A DNA stretch of 64,000 nucleotides from Salipaludibacillus agaradhaerens (GTDB lineage: Bacteria > Bacillota > Bacilli > Bacillales > Salisediminibacteriaceae): positions 4,056,869-4,120,868 of the forward strand of contig NZ_KV917378.1 of NCBI RefSeq assembly GCF_002019735.1, written 5' to 3'. Positions 1 to 8,851 of the stretch are shown here, piece after piece (the first letter of the stretch is position 1; each line of letters opens with the position of its first letter). A program made the position numbers and the translations under genes. The notes under the pieces were generated by a model. It had not been told where the DNA came from, did no database searches, and saw only the letters and a list, made by a program, of their open reading frames with translations.

Positions 1-804
1 GTCCATTTCTTTTAAGAAAGCATAGCGTGCGAGAATGGAGGCAGTAGCTACTGCTGGATGCTTACTTTCAGCTTTCGTTGCAAAGTAAATCGGTTTTTTT
101 GCTGACCAAGTTGTCCCGTTATTTGAGAGGTATTTAAAATAACCACTTGGGGTGACGAATTGATCTACAAGCACACCGTCAAAGTCGAGATTTTTTTCTT
201 TACAGGTGGTCATTACATTTATGATCGCTCGATGGTGTAAGAGTGCTTTCATTTCGCCTTGATTCATTCCTTTTTTTTGCATGTGGTTATATTTATCATT
301 TTTTAAAATAAGTAAACTATATATACATTCTTTCAACAGTTTTGGAGCTAAATCGCGAATATCGGCATCTTTGATTGTCTTTGAGTCGCGTACCCCCCAA
401 CTGTCAATTGTCTTCATTTGTTCAGCTGTTAAATGAACACAAGCAACGGTCATAGGTCCAAAATAATCGCCAGTTCCTGTCTCATCACTACCGAGAATGG
501 TGAGTGTTTCTAGATTATTAGGGGGATAATAGCTATGGTTATCCACATGACTTTTTTGAGTAGTAGATGTTGCTAGCGAGTGTTTAGGTGTTGATGACTC
601 ATTTTGCCATTGGGCGGCCTCTTTAGAAGCCTCTTTACCTTGAAATAGAACTTTTCCAGACTGATAGGCGGTCACGTGACAACCTACTGCTGTTTTAGCA
701 CTGAAAATAGCTCCTTGAGGGACTGTTGCTTTCAAAGATGAACGATAGTGATCTTTCATATCATCCAATTTTTTTCTTGAAACGTTAATGACTTCATAAC
801 TCAT
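1..804 (-). CDS. rnhC: Ribonuclease HIII (3' end outside window)
   Basis: Cleaves the RNA strand of RNA-DNA hybrids in the cytoplasm. The first 268 codons are visible; the C-terminus runs off the left edge (family length about 310). An N-terminal TBP-like substrate-binding domain fills roughly residues 1-85. The catalytic domain begins at about residue 100 with the type 2 RNase H signature GSDETGTGDYFGP, which carries the acidic active-site residues; VRDSKTI and a later VDQF segment also fit the family. The start ATG (802-804) has a GGCGG ribosome binding site. It is divergent from zapA, as in B. subtilis. Identification is firm. Confidence 0.95.
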   Translation of the reverse strand, partial: MSYEVINVSRKKLDDMKDHYRSSLKATVPQGAIFSAKTAVGCHVTAYQSGKVLFQGKEASKEAAQWQNESSTPKHSLATSTTQKSHVDNHSYYPPNNLETLTILGSDETGTGDYFGPMTVACVHLTAEQMKTIDSWGVRDSKTIKDADIRDLAPKLLKECIYSLLILKNDKYNHMQKKGMNQGEMKALLHHRAIINVMTTCKEKNLDFDGVLVDQFVTPSGYFKYLSNNGTTWSAKKPIYFATKAESKHPAVATASILARYAFLKEMD

Positions 805-984
805 GAAATGTCCGCCTTTCATTCAAATAAAGTGACAATGTTGCGACATTGCGGCTATGTACAATCTGCTTAGTTGGGACTCACACGTGCGTAAATTAGG
901 AAGTTTTCTCTAAGTATAGACAATTTATAGCCTTATTTCATTACTTAAGCAGATTTAATTTATATTTTCAACCTTTGACTGACG

Positions 985-993
985 TGTTATGAT
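985..993 (+). promoter_or_regulatory. Extended -10 promoter candidate for zapA-cvpA
   Basis: TGTTATGAT is a TGn-extended -10 element, 35 bases before the zapA start. The -35 region about 17 bases upstream is weak. This is inferred from sequence only. Confidence 0.35.
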
Positions 994-1028
994 ATATGTT
1001 AGGATTTCTAAGACGAACGGGGGCTTAG

Positions 1029-1283
1029 TTGGTGGGAGAAGAACGGGAGAAAAATCGAACCAATGTGACAATTTATAATCAGCCTTACACCATCGTCGGT
1101 GATGAAAGCTCTGAACATATTCAGGAGGTGGCAGCCCTCATTGATACAAAGATGAAAGAGCTCAAACACCACAATCCGTATTTAGATTCTACTAAATTAG
1201 CTGTATTAACAGCAGTAAATATCGGTAACGATTATTTATCCATATTAAAAAAATTGGAAGATGAAAAGAAAGACGAGGACTAA
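1029..1283 (+). CDS. zapA: Cell division protein ZapA
   Basis: Small activator of FtsZ ring assembly; 84 residues, near the family's 85. An N-terminal globular head (residues 10-50, with VTIYNQPYTIVGDES) is followed by a helical coiled-coil tail containing the conserved block NPYLDSTKLAVLTAVN. No ATG is available: either TTG (1029) or GTG (1032) must be used, with a G-rich ribosome binding site at about 1018-1024. It lies 5 bases before cvpA and is probably co-transcribed with it, as in B. subtilis (yshA-yshB). Confidence 0.9.
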   Translation: MVGEEREKNRTNVTIYNQPYTIVGDESSEHIQEVAALIDTKMKELKHHNPYLDSTKLAVLTAVNIGNDYLSILKKLEDEKKDED

Positions 1284-1288
1284 AGACG

Positions 1289-1831
1289 ATGCTTAGTGTC
1301 ATACTGTTTCTTGCTTTAATTATTAGCTTTTTTATTGGATTCCGCCGCGGGCTCATTCTGCAAATTTTACATATTGGCGGATTAATTATCTCTTTTGTGG
1401 TCGCTTATTTATACTACGAAGATGTGGCTCATTATATTAGGCTATGGATTCCTTTCCCACAGTTATCAGATAATTCGGGGTTAACGTTACTCGTTGAGGC
1501 TTTCAATGTTGAGTTAGTCTATTACAATGGTATTGCATTTGTTATTTTGTTTATCATAACGAAAATTCTAATGCAGATTGTAGCTTCTTTGTTTGATTTC
1601 ATCGCCCACCTACCAATTCTAAATATGTTAAATGGTTGGCTTGGTGGCTTTCTCGGCTTTTTAGAAGGTTTAATCATTATTGTTATTATCCTTCATTTAG
1701 CAGCCCTTATACAAATCGAAATGGTTCAGACGATGTTACAAAACTCATCATTTGCTCAAATGATCTTAGATTATACGCCAATTATCTCTAACCAACTAAA
1801 AGAATTGTGGATACAGGGTCGTCACGATTAG
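1289..1831 (+). CDS. cvpA: CvpA family membrane protein
   Basis: Integral membrane protein of 180 residues, related to colicin V production protein and to B. subtilis YshB. Four hydrophobic segments are visible, at about residues 3-22, 25-45, 77-98 and 115-140. The basic motif GFRRG after the first segment is typical of the family. Its molecular function is unsettled; it has been linked to envelope and stress phenotypes in other bacteria. It follows zapA closely and a hairpin terminator begins at its stop codon, so zapA-cvpA look like one unit. Confidence 0.85.
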   Translation: MLSVILFLALIISFFIGFRRGLILQILHIGGLIISFVVAYLYYEDVAHYIRLWIPFPQLSDNSGLTLLVEAFNVELVYYNGIAFVILFIITKILMQIVASLFDFIAHLPILNMLNGWLGGFLGFLEGLIIIVIILHLAALIQIEMVQTMLQNSSFAQMILDYTPIISNQLKELWIQGRHD

Positions 1832-1858
1832 CTTTCCGTCATCGATGGAAAGCTTTAT
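1830..1858 (+). terminator. Terminator after cvpA
   Basis: AGCTTTCC and GGAAAGCT form an 8-bp stem around a 9-base loop, followed by a short T-rich run. It starts at the cvpA stop codon. Confidence 0.6.
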
Positions 1859-1975
1859 TGCTGTTTGAAAATAGGAGATCACTCCAAGGGATCTATTCTA
1901 CTTGCGAATAGTCGCACGGATTGGCTATGATGAAGAAGTAAACTGAACTGTGACTATGTTAAGAGGTGAAAAGTA

Positions 1976-3706
1976 ATGACGATGATGAATAAAAAAGACG
2001 TGCTAAATGCATTAGAGCAAATTGCTGTCTACTTAGAGATAAAAGGAGAGAATGCTTTTCGAGTGTCTGCGTATAGAAAAGCAGCTCAAGCGTTAGAACG
2101 TGATGAACGCACACTGGATGAGATAGAAGATCCATCAACTTTAAATGGAATCGGTAAAGGAACAGCCGCTATCATTAAAGATTTAAAAGAAACAGGTGAA
2201 ACGGCCTTATTAACCGAATTAGCAGAGGAACTCCCAGATGGCTTACTGCCATTGTTGAAGCTACAAGGTCTTGGTGGGAAAAAAATAGGCAAGCTTTATC
2301 AACAATTAGGTGTTATAGACGCTGAATCTTTAAAGAAAGTGTGTGAAGAGAAGCAAGTGAGAGATTTAGCTGGATTTGGCGCTAAATCCGAAGAAAAAAT
2401 ACTTGCAGCACTTGCTGACTTAGGTAAACGTCCAGAACGTCTCACAATTGCACAAGTACTTCCTGCAGCGGAGGACTTAAAAAAGCATCTTGCTAGTATT
2501 GAAGCAGTCGAGCGTTTTGAATTAGCCGGAAGCTTTAGAAGGGGAAGAGAAACAGTCAAGGATCTTGACTTTATTATTTCCACAGACGATCCGCTCAATG
2601 TAGGTGAAGAATTAGTTGCCATGCCCCATGTGACTGAAATAATCGGTCATGGCGAAACGAAAGTCAGTGTGGAAATTACTTATGGAGAAATCATTGTCCC
2701 TGTTGATTTTAGAATGGTTAAAGATGAGTCGTTTGCAACAACACTCCATCATTTCACTGGTTCAAAGGATCATAATGTATTAATGCGTCAACGAGCCAAA
2801 GAACGAGGGGAAAAAATAAGTGAGTATGGTGTAGAGGAAGAGGGAACTGACAAGGTGCACCATTTCACTACTGAAACCGCGTTTTTTAACCATTTTAATT
2901 TACCTTTTATTCCCCCTGAAATTCGTGAGGGAATGGGAGAATTAGAAAAAGCCGTACAAGCTGATAAACTGATCAACGAAGACGCCATCAAAGGTGATCT
3001 TCACATGCATACGACGTGGAGTGACGGGGCTCAATCCATTGAAGACATGATAGCAGCATGCCAAAAAAAGGGATATGAGTACATGGCGATCACAGATCAT
3101 TCTCAGTATCTAAAAGTAGCGAATGGTCTCACAGTCGAAAGGTTAAAGCGCCAACATGCCGAGGTGCGTGCAATTAATGCCAAACAGGATTCATTTACTG
3201 TTTTCACCGGGATTGAAATGGATATTTTACCTGATGGCACATTAGACTATAGGGATGATGTACTGAAAGAGATCGATTTTGTTATTGCTTCTATCCATTC
3301 GGGATTTAGTCAGGACGAAGAAACGATTATGAAACGTTTAGAAGCGGCCTGCCGTAATCCATATGTTAGTATGATTGCTCATCCTACAGGAAGATTAATT
3401 GGACGAAGAGACGGCTACCCTGTAAATATGAACCGCTTATTTGAACTAGCGGCCGAAACACAAACAATTCTTGAGTTAAATGCAAACCCAAATAGACTTG
3501 ATCTATCAGCCGATATGTTAAAAAAAGCACAGGAGTGTGGCGTGAAAATTTGTATTAATACAGATGCACACAGATTTGATATGCTTGATCATATGCCAAT
3601 CGGAGTAAAAACTGCTCGGCGTGGATGGCTAACAGAGGAAACAGTCGTTAATACGTGGAGTGTTGAAACGTTTAGTAATTTCATAAAAGAAAAAAGACAG
3701 GGATAA
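1976..3706 (+). CDS. polX: Family X DNA polymerase with PHP domain (PolX)
   Basis: Bacterial PolX, 576 residues (B. subtilis PolX 570), a gap-filling base-excision-repair polymerase with a 3'-5' exonuclease. Residues 1-150 hold the 8-kDa-like region with helix-hairpin-helix motifs (LNGIGKGTAAIIKDL, LGGKKIGKLY). The nucleotidyltransferase core has GSFRRGRETVKDLDFII with its catalytic aspartates and a later VPVDFRMV segment. From about residue 340 the PHP exonuclease domain carries DLHMHTTWSDG, ITDHS and INTDAH metal-binding motifs. GAGGTG before the ATG supports the start. It abuts mutS2, as in B. subtilis. Confidence 0.95.
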   Translation: MTMMNKKDVLNALEQIAVYLEIKGENAFRVSAYRKAAQALERDERTLDEIEDPSTLNGIGKGTAAIIKDLKETGETALLTELAEELPDGLLPLLKLQGLGGKKIGKLYQQLGVIDAESLKKVCEEKQVRDLAGFGAKSEEKILAALADLGKRPERLTIAQVLPAAEDLKKHLASIEAVERFELAGSFRRGRETVKDLDFIISTDDPLNVGEELVAMPHVTEIIGHGETKVSVEITYGEIIVPVDFRMVKDESFATTLHHFTGSKDHNVLMRQRAKERGEKISEYGVEEEGTDKVHHFTTETAFFNHFNLPFIPPEIREGMGELEKAVQADKLINEDAIKGDLHMHTTWSDGAQSIEDMIAACQKKGYEYMAITDHSQYLKVANGLTVERLKRQHAEVRAINAKQDSFTVFTGIEMDILPDGTLDYRDDVLKEIDFVIASIHSGFSQDEETIMKRLEAACRNPYVSMIAHPTGRLIGRRDGYPVNMNRLFELAAETQTILELNANPNRLDLSADMLKKAQECGVKICINTDAHRFDMLDHMPIGVKTARRGWLTEETVVNTWSVETFSNFIKEKRQG

Positions 3707-3721
3707 GTGGAGGTGACCCTT

Positions 3722-6085
3722 GTGATCAACAAGGTTAGTCGCATTTTAGAATACGATAAAATGAAAAAGCAGCTCATCGAGTTCGCAAGCTCTTCTTTAG
3801 GTAAACAACGTGTCAAAGAGTTGCTTCCTTTGTTTGATTTTGAATCTATCAAAGAGGCACAAGCGCGTACTCAAGAAGGTGCAAAAGTGATTCGATTAAA
3901 AGGCCAAGCACCTTTAGGCGGGCTGAGAGATATCCGTGAATCGTTGAAAAGGGCAAAGATCGGTGGATTACTGAGTGAACATGAATTGCTTGATATATCC
4001 TCGACAATATACAGTAGCCGCCGCTTTAAACGTTTTGTGGAAACACTTATAGAAGAAGGCGTTGATATTAAAATTTTGCCTGAGCTCGTAAAGGATATTG
4101 TGCTATTAGCAGAGCTTGAAAAGGACATTAATCAGGCGATTGATGAAAATGGTGGTGTCCTAGATTCTGCTAGTCCTGCTTTAAGGTCAATACGCCAACA
4201 GATTCGCTCTTATGAATCAGGCATAAGGTCTAAACTTGAAAGCATCACACGCTCTTCTAGTGGACGGAAAATGCTTTCCGACGCTATTATTACAATCAGG
4301 AATGACCGTTACGTTATTCCTGTTAAAGCTGAATACAGAGGTCATTTCGGCGGCATGGTACACGATCAGTCAGCTTCAGGTGCTACCCTGTTTGTGGAAC
4401 CAGAATCTGTGGTACAAATGAACAACCAGTTACGAGAAAGTAGAATGAAGGAAGACCAAGAAATACAGCGGGTACTTCATGTTTTATCGGGACAAGTTAG
4501 TTTAGAAGTTGACGCCCTAACAATGAATGTTAGTGTGATGACAGAAGTGGACTTTATGTTTGCTAAAGCGTTATATAGCCATTCAATTAAAGCGATTGAG
4601 CCAAAATTAAATACTGAAGGCTTTATTAAAATGGACAAAGCTCGGCACCCGCTTATTCCCGAAGATGAAATCGTTCCGATTGATATAGAACTTGGTGGGG
4701 AATTTTCCTCACTGGTTATTACTGGTCCTAATACAGGCGGAAAAACCGTCACACTAAAAACGGTCGGCCTTTTAACATTAATGGTTCAGTCAGGCCTTCA
4801 TATTCCCTGTGATGAAGGATCAGAAGCGGCTATTTTTCAGAAGATCTTTGCGGATATTGGGGATGAACAGTCGATTGAACAGAGCTTAAGTACGTTTTCC
4901 TCTCATATGACTAACATCGTTAACATTATGGAAGAAGTGGATTTTCAATCACTCGTTCTTTTCGATGAGCTTGGTGCGGGGACGGACCCTACAGAAGGAG
5001 CTGCACTCGCTATTTCAATATTAGATCGCGTTTACAGCGTAGGAGCCAAAGTCATAGCTACAACTCATTATAGTGAATTGAAAGGCTACGCTTATAATCG
5101 AGAAGGTGTTAAGAATGCCAGTGTCGAGTTTGATGTGGATACATTAAGACCAACGTATCGTCTTCTCATCGGTGTTCCTGGTAGGAGTAATGCCTTTGCC
5201 ATTAGCAGACGACTTGGTTTGAGTGACCAGATTATTGACGAAGCTAAAAATCACATTACAGCAGACTCTAATAAAATGGAAAACATGATTTCATCACTTG
5301 AGGATAGTCGGAAACTGGCTGAGAAAGAGATGGAAGAGGCGGAGCGATTAAGAAAAGAAGCAGAGCAAATTCATCATGAGCTTGCTCAGGAGATGGAGAA
5401 ACTGGAAGAGGAAAAGCAAAAAGTTCTTCAATCTGCAGAGAATAAAGCAGCAGATTCTATAAAAAAAGCAAAAGAAGAAGCGGACCAGATTATCGAAGAA
5501 TTAAGAGAAATTCAAAAGAATAACCCTGCTGTCAAAGATCACGAGTTAATAGATGCTAAAAAACGATTAGAAATGGCAGAACCGTCTTTAACCGCCCAAA
5601 AGAAAAAATCTGTACCTGTAAAACATAAAGCTGATGTAGATAAGTTAATGCCAGGTGATGAAGTAAAAGTGATAAGCTTCGATCAAAAAGGTCATATCGT
5701 TGATAAAGTAAACGACAAAGAATATTATGTTCAACTTGGTATGATGAAAATGAAAGTAAGAAAAGAGGATCTTCTTTACATTAACCGTCCGAAGGCTGTG
5801 GAAACGAAACCACTAGCAACGGTACGAGGAAGAGAAGCCCACGTGAAAACGGAACTAGATTTACGGGGAGAACGATATGAAAATGCTATGCTTGAAGTAG
5901 AAAAATATCTTGATGATGCTGTCTTAGCAGGTTACCATCAAGTTTCCATTATTCATGGTAAAGGAACGGGCGCCTTAAGGAAAGGTGTTCAAGAACTACT
6001 GAAAAATCATCGAAATGTACAAGAAACACGATTAGGGACACAGGGAGAAGGCGGGTCCGGTGTGACCGTCGTGTCACTTAAATAA
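3722..6085 (+). CDS. mutS2: Endonuclease MutS2
   Basis: MutS2 of about 787 residues (B. subtilis 785). The family acts in ribosome collision rescue and in suppressing recombination. The ATPase domain shows Walker [14 protein letters not shown] (about residue 330) and Walker [14 protein letters not shown] long charged coiled coil covers about 515-620, and the C-terminal Smr nuclease domain has [12 protein letters not shown] and [11 protein letters not shown]. The frame is open from 3707 directly after the polX stop, but GGAGGTG (3709-3715) is well placed for the GTG at 3722, whose product starts like other MutS2 proteins. Confidence 0.95.
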   Translation: MINKVSRILEYDKMKKQLIEFASSSLGKQRVKELLPLFDFESIKEAQARTQEGAKVIRLKGQAPLGGLRDIRESLKRAKIGGLLSEHELLDISSTIYSSRRFKRFVETLIEEGVDIKILPELVKDIVLLAELEKDINQAIDENGGVLDSASPALRSIRQQIRSYESGIRSKLESITRSSSGRKMLSDAIITIRNDRYVIPVKAEYRGHFGGMVHDQSASGATLFVEPESVVQMNNQLRESRMKEDQEIQRVLHVLSGQVSLEVDALTMNVSVMTEVDFMFAKALYSHSIKAIEPKLNTEGFIKMDKARHPLIPEDEIVPIDIELGGEFSSLVITGPNTGGKTVTLKTVGLLTLMVQSGLHIPCDEGSEAAIFQKIFADIGDEQSIEQSLSTFSSHMTNIVNIMEEVDFQSLVLFDELGAGTDPTEGAALAISILDRVYSVGAKVIATTHYSELKGYAYNREGVKNASVEFDVDTLRPTYRLLIGVPGRSNAFAISRRLGLSDQIIDEAKNHITADSNKMENMISSLEDSRKLAEKEMEEAERLRKEAEQIHHELAQEMEKLEEEKQKVLQSAENKAADSIKKAKEEADQIIEELREIQKNNPAVKDHELIDAKKRLEMAEPSLTAQKKKSVPVKHKADVDKLMPGDEVKVISFDQKGHIVDKVNDKEYYVQLGMMKMKVRKEDLLYINRPKAVETKPLATVRGREAHVKTELDLRGERYENAMLEVEKYLDDAVLAGYHQVSIIHGKGTGALRKGVQELLKNHRNVQETRLGTQGEGGSGVTVVSLK

Positions 6086-6103
6086 ATGGAGGAGGATGCA
6101 GGG

Positions 6104-6511
6104 ATGAAAGTCTTCTTTACACATGAATACGTTTATACTGCTGGTGTATATAGCATCGTGGTTCTCAGTATTATCATCGCCCTTTCAATTTTTGAGTGGG
6201 TAACGACTTACAGTACTTGGGGCGAAGTCAAACAAGGGAATCTTGCGGTGGCTTTGGCTACCGCAGGAAAAACGTTCGGTGTTGCAAATGTTTTTCAACA
6301 CTCAATCATAGCAAATGATACTGTTTTGGAAATGCTCGGTTGGGGTGCCTATGGATTTATTCTCCTATTATTCGTTTATTTTATTTTTGAATTTCTCACA
6401 CCTGGATTTAAAGTTGACGATGAACTAAAGAATAATAATAAAGCAGTTGGTCTCATATCGTTTGTCTTATCGGTCTCGTTATCTTTTATTATTGGAGCAA
6501 CTATTAAGTAA
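6104..6511 (+). CDS. yshE: DUF350 family membrane protein (YshE-like)
   Basis: Integral membrane protein of 135 residues with four predicted helices (about residues 12-33, 48-65, 72-95, 115-134), of the DUF350 family; function unknown. GGAGGAGG (6088-6095) is 8 bases upstream of the ATG at 6104, so this start is preferred to the in-frame ATG at 6086. It follows mutS2 as yshE does in B. subtilis. A 26-codon frame with its own ribosome binding site comes 24 bases later and is probably in the same transcript. Confidence 0.85.
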   Translation: MKVFFTHEYVYTAGVYSIVVLSIIIALSIFEWVTTYSTWGEVKQGNLAVALATAGKTFGVANVFQHSIIANDTVLEMLGWGAYGFILLLFVYFIFEFLTPGFKVDDELKNNNKAVGLISFVLSVSLSFIIGATIK

Positions 6512-6534
6512 AGGCATGAAAAAGGAGCAAAAGT

Positions 6535-6615
6535 ATGGAAACACTTTGGAAAGTCCTCGTAGGGCTATGTGTGGGGTTTATGGTTGGTGGAATCATATTC
6601 ATGATTTTTTTCTAA
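6535..6615 (+). CDS. 26-residue predicted membrane peptide
   Basis: Not recognised. ATG at 6535 has AAGGAG 6 bases upstream, and the 26-codon frame ends at TAA 6613-6615, just before a terminator. The product starts METLWK and is otherwise almost all hydrophobic with glycines, long enough for one membrane span. It sits between the DUF350 gene and the terminator, so it is likely the last cistron of the mutS2-yshE transcript. The ribosome binding site and position are the evidence; without homologues it remains a prediction. Confidence 0.5.
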   Translation: METLWKVLVGLCVGFMVGGIIFMIFF

Positions 6616-6633
6616 ATAAAAGGATAGATAGGG

Positions 6634-6664
6634 AGCGGTCTCATTAAGGAGCCGCTTCTTTTGT
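6634..6664 (+). terminator. Terminator after yshE and the 26-codon gene
   Basis: AGCGG/CCGCT and CTC/GAG pair across a short loop with one bulged T, followed by a T-rich tract. The 400 bases from here to fadD hold only the promoter region described separately. Confidence 0.65.
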
Positions 6665-6908
6665 TTGCCTAGCATGTAGGATGTCTAACATCCGTTTTTC
6701 TGAGTATGACTATGTTTCATGAACTCATGTAAGTCCATTTAAATTTTCTTGGTCAAGTGTAAGCCCTCATTTGTGTCTCCTTCTTTCGCTCATGGATTGT
6801 TGACCAGGTTTACTTGAGAACAAAGACATAGTGAGATAAAAGGGAGATGGAAGATTGTTCAGAATAACATATTGGTGATTAAAAGTTCATAAAGTTTTAA
6901 CAAATATG

Positions 6909-6937
6909 TTTTAATTTGAATGCGTTTTCATTACAAT
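6909..6937 (+). promoter_or_regulatory. fadD promoter region with cre/FadR-like operator
   Basis: TACAAT (6932-6937) is a good -10; the -35 is weak. The box TGAATGCGTTTTCA (6917-6930) sits between them. It differs at one position from the CcpA cre consensus and also shares the TGAATG half-site and an ATT half of FadR boxes. The FadR regulon of B. subtilis is known to be catabolite repressed, so either or both regulators are plausible. Weak as a FadR site. Confidence 0.4.
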
Positions 6938-7065
6938 GGATGTAAGAGAGAAGAATGCCTTTAGATGAGAACAGCGGCGACGGATAAATACTTGGGGGCC
7001 GTTTGTGCTGTTTCATCGACAATCATTGACTGAAGGAGAGGATAAAGACCAAGGGAGGTTGTGCG

Positions 7066-8763
7066 ATGGAAACAGTAACGGAAAAGCCATGGTTGAGACA
7101 TTATCCGGAAAGCATTCCCGCGTCCATAAATTATGAAATCGCCACATTACAAAGCTATTTGAAGCGGGCTGCGGTAAATTTTCCTGATAAATCAGCCCTT
7201 CATTTTATGGGTAAGGAGATGACGTACAAAGAAGTTTATGACAATGCATTAAAGCTAGCGGATCGATTAAGAGCGCTCGGTGTAAGAAAAGGTGATCGAG
7301 TTGCTATCATGTTAGCAAACAGTCCGCAGGCAGTGATTTCATATTATGGGGCACTTTTTGCAGGAGCTATTGTCGTAGAGACAAATCCGTTATATGTAGA
7401 GCGAGAGATAGAACATCAGATGAATGATGCAGGGGCAAAAGTAATGATTTGTCTCGACCTTGTTTACCCTCGTATCGCCAAGGTTCAAGAGAAGACAAAT
7501 TTGGAGCATATCATTGTCACAGGTATCAAGGATTTTCTGCCTTTTCCTAAAAGTATAATTTATCCTTTTATTCAAAAGAGAAATACGGGGCTAAAAGTGG
7601 AAGTGGCGTATAACGACCACCTGCATTCGTTTACTGACCTACTCAAACGAGGCGAGGTACGAGAAATTCCTAACGATATTGATCCTATGGAGGACTTGGC
7701 ACTGTTACAATATACGGGAGGGACTACAGGGCCTGCTAAAGGGGTTATGCTCACACATTATAATTTAACCGTGAACACTCAGCAATGCGAAGAATGGATG
7801 TATAAATTAGTACCGGGAGAAGAAGTCGTCCTCGCAGCTTTACCTTTTTTCCATGTGTATGGCATGACAACTGTCATGAATTTAAGTATTAGAATGGCTT
7901 TTAAAATGATCATCATTCCAAAATTTGATGCTAAGGGGATTTTAAAAGCTATTGAAAAGCACAAGGCAACACTCTATCCTGGTGCGCCAACAATGTATAT
8001 TGGGCTGTTAAATCATCCTAATATTAAAACATTCAACCTTTCTTCAATAAAAGCATGTATAAGTGGCTCTGCTCCGTTACCATTAGAAGTGCAGACGACG
8101 TTTGAAGAAGTGACAAATGGACGGCTGGTGGAAGGTTACGGTTTAACGGAAACATCGCCCGTCGCCGTGTCTAACTTGCTGTGGGGGGAACGAAGGCAAG
8201 GATCAATCGGATTGCCATGGCCGGATACAGATGTGGCAGTGCTATCGGCAGAAACAGGAGAAGTAGCAAAGCCGAAGGAAGTTGGAGAGATTGTCATTAA
8301 GGGTCCTCAAGTCATGAAAGGCTATTGGAAGCGCCCAGAAGAGACTCAAGCCGCATTTCGCGGGGAATGGTTCCTAACTGGAGATATGGGATATATGGAT
8401 GAGGAGGGCTTTTTCTATATCGTCGATCGCAAAAAAGATCTTATCATTGCAGGTGGTTTTAACATTTATCCACGTGAAATTGAAGAAGTTCTTTATGAAC
8501 ATGACAGTATACAAGAAGTTTGTGCAATCGGTATTCCTGATCCTTACCGTGGGGAGACGGTAAAAGCATTTGTTGTAACAAAGGAAGGGATGGACGTGAC
8601 CGAAAAGGAGCTTGATCACTTTGCTAGACAGCATTTAGCATCTTACAAAGTTCCTCAATACTATGAATTTAGAGACGAACTACCTAAAACGATGGTCGGT
8701 AAAATATTACGTCGTGTTCTTGTAGAAGAAGAGAAAAAAAAAGCTGAAAATCTATCCAACTAG
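7066..8763 (+). CDS. lcfA: Long-chain fatty acid-CoA ligase (copy 1)
   Basis: Activates fatty acids to acyl-CoA with ATP, the entry step of beta-oxidation; 565 residues. The adenylate-forming P-loop reads YTGGTTGPAKGV (about residue 224). YGLTETSP, the TGDMGYMDEEGFFYIVDRKK hinge block and a C-terminal PKTMVGKILRR with the catalytic lysine are all present. GGGAGG precedes the ATG by 8 bases. It occupies the position of B. subtilis lcfA before fadR, but a second paralogue follows directly. Substrate chain length cannot be read from sequence. Confidence 0.93.
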   Translation: METVTEKPWLRHYPESIPASINYEIATLQSYLKRAAVNFPDKSALHFMGKEMTYKEVYDNALKLADRLRALGVRKGDRVAIMLANSPQAVISYYGALFAGAIVVETNPLYVEREIEHQMNDAGAKVMICLDLVYPRIAKVQEKTNLEHIIVTGIKDFLPFPKSIIYPFIQKRNTGLKVEVAYNDHLHSFTDLLKRGEVREIPNDIDPMEDLALLQYTGGTTGPAKGVMLTHYNLTVNTQQCEEWMYKLVPGEEVVLAALPFFHVYGMTTVMNLSIRMAFKMIIIPKFDAKGILKAIEKHKATLYPGAPTMYIGLLNHPNIKTFNLSSIKACISGSAPLPLEVQTTFEEVTNGRLVEGYGLTETSPVAVSNLLWGERRQGSIGLPWPDTDVAVLSAETGEVAKPKEVGEIVIKGPQVMKGYWKRPEETQAAFRGEWFLTGDMGYMDEEGFFYIVDRKKDLIIAGGFNIYPREIEEVLYEHDSIQEVCAIGIPDPYRGETVKAFVVTKEGMDVTEKELDHFARQHLASYKVPQYYEFRDELPKTMVGKILRRVLVEEEKKKAENLSN

Positions 8764-8851
8764 CGATTCTTAGAGATATTATTGTCTCTACTTTAACTTG
8801 ACGAGAGAAGCATGTCTCATTTGAGAAAAGGGGTTTCCTAGGAGGTTTCAA

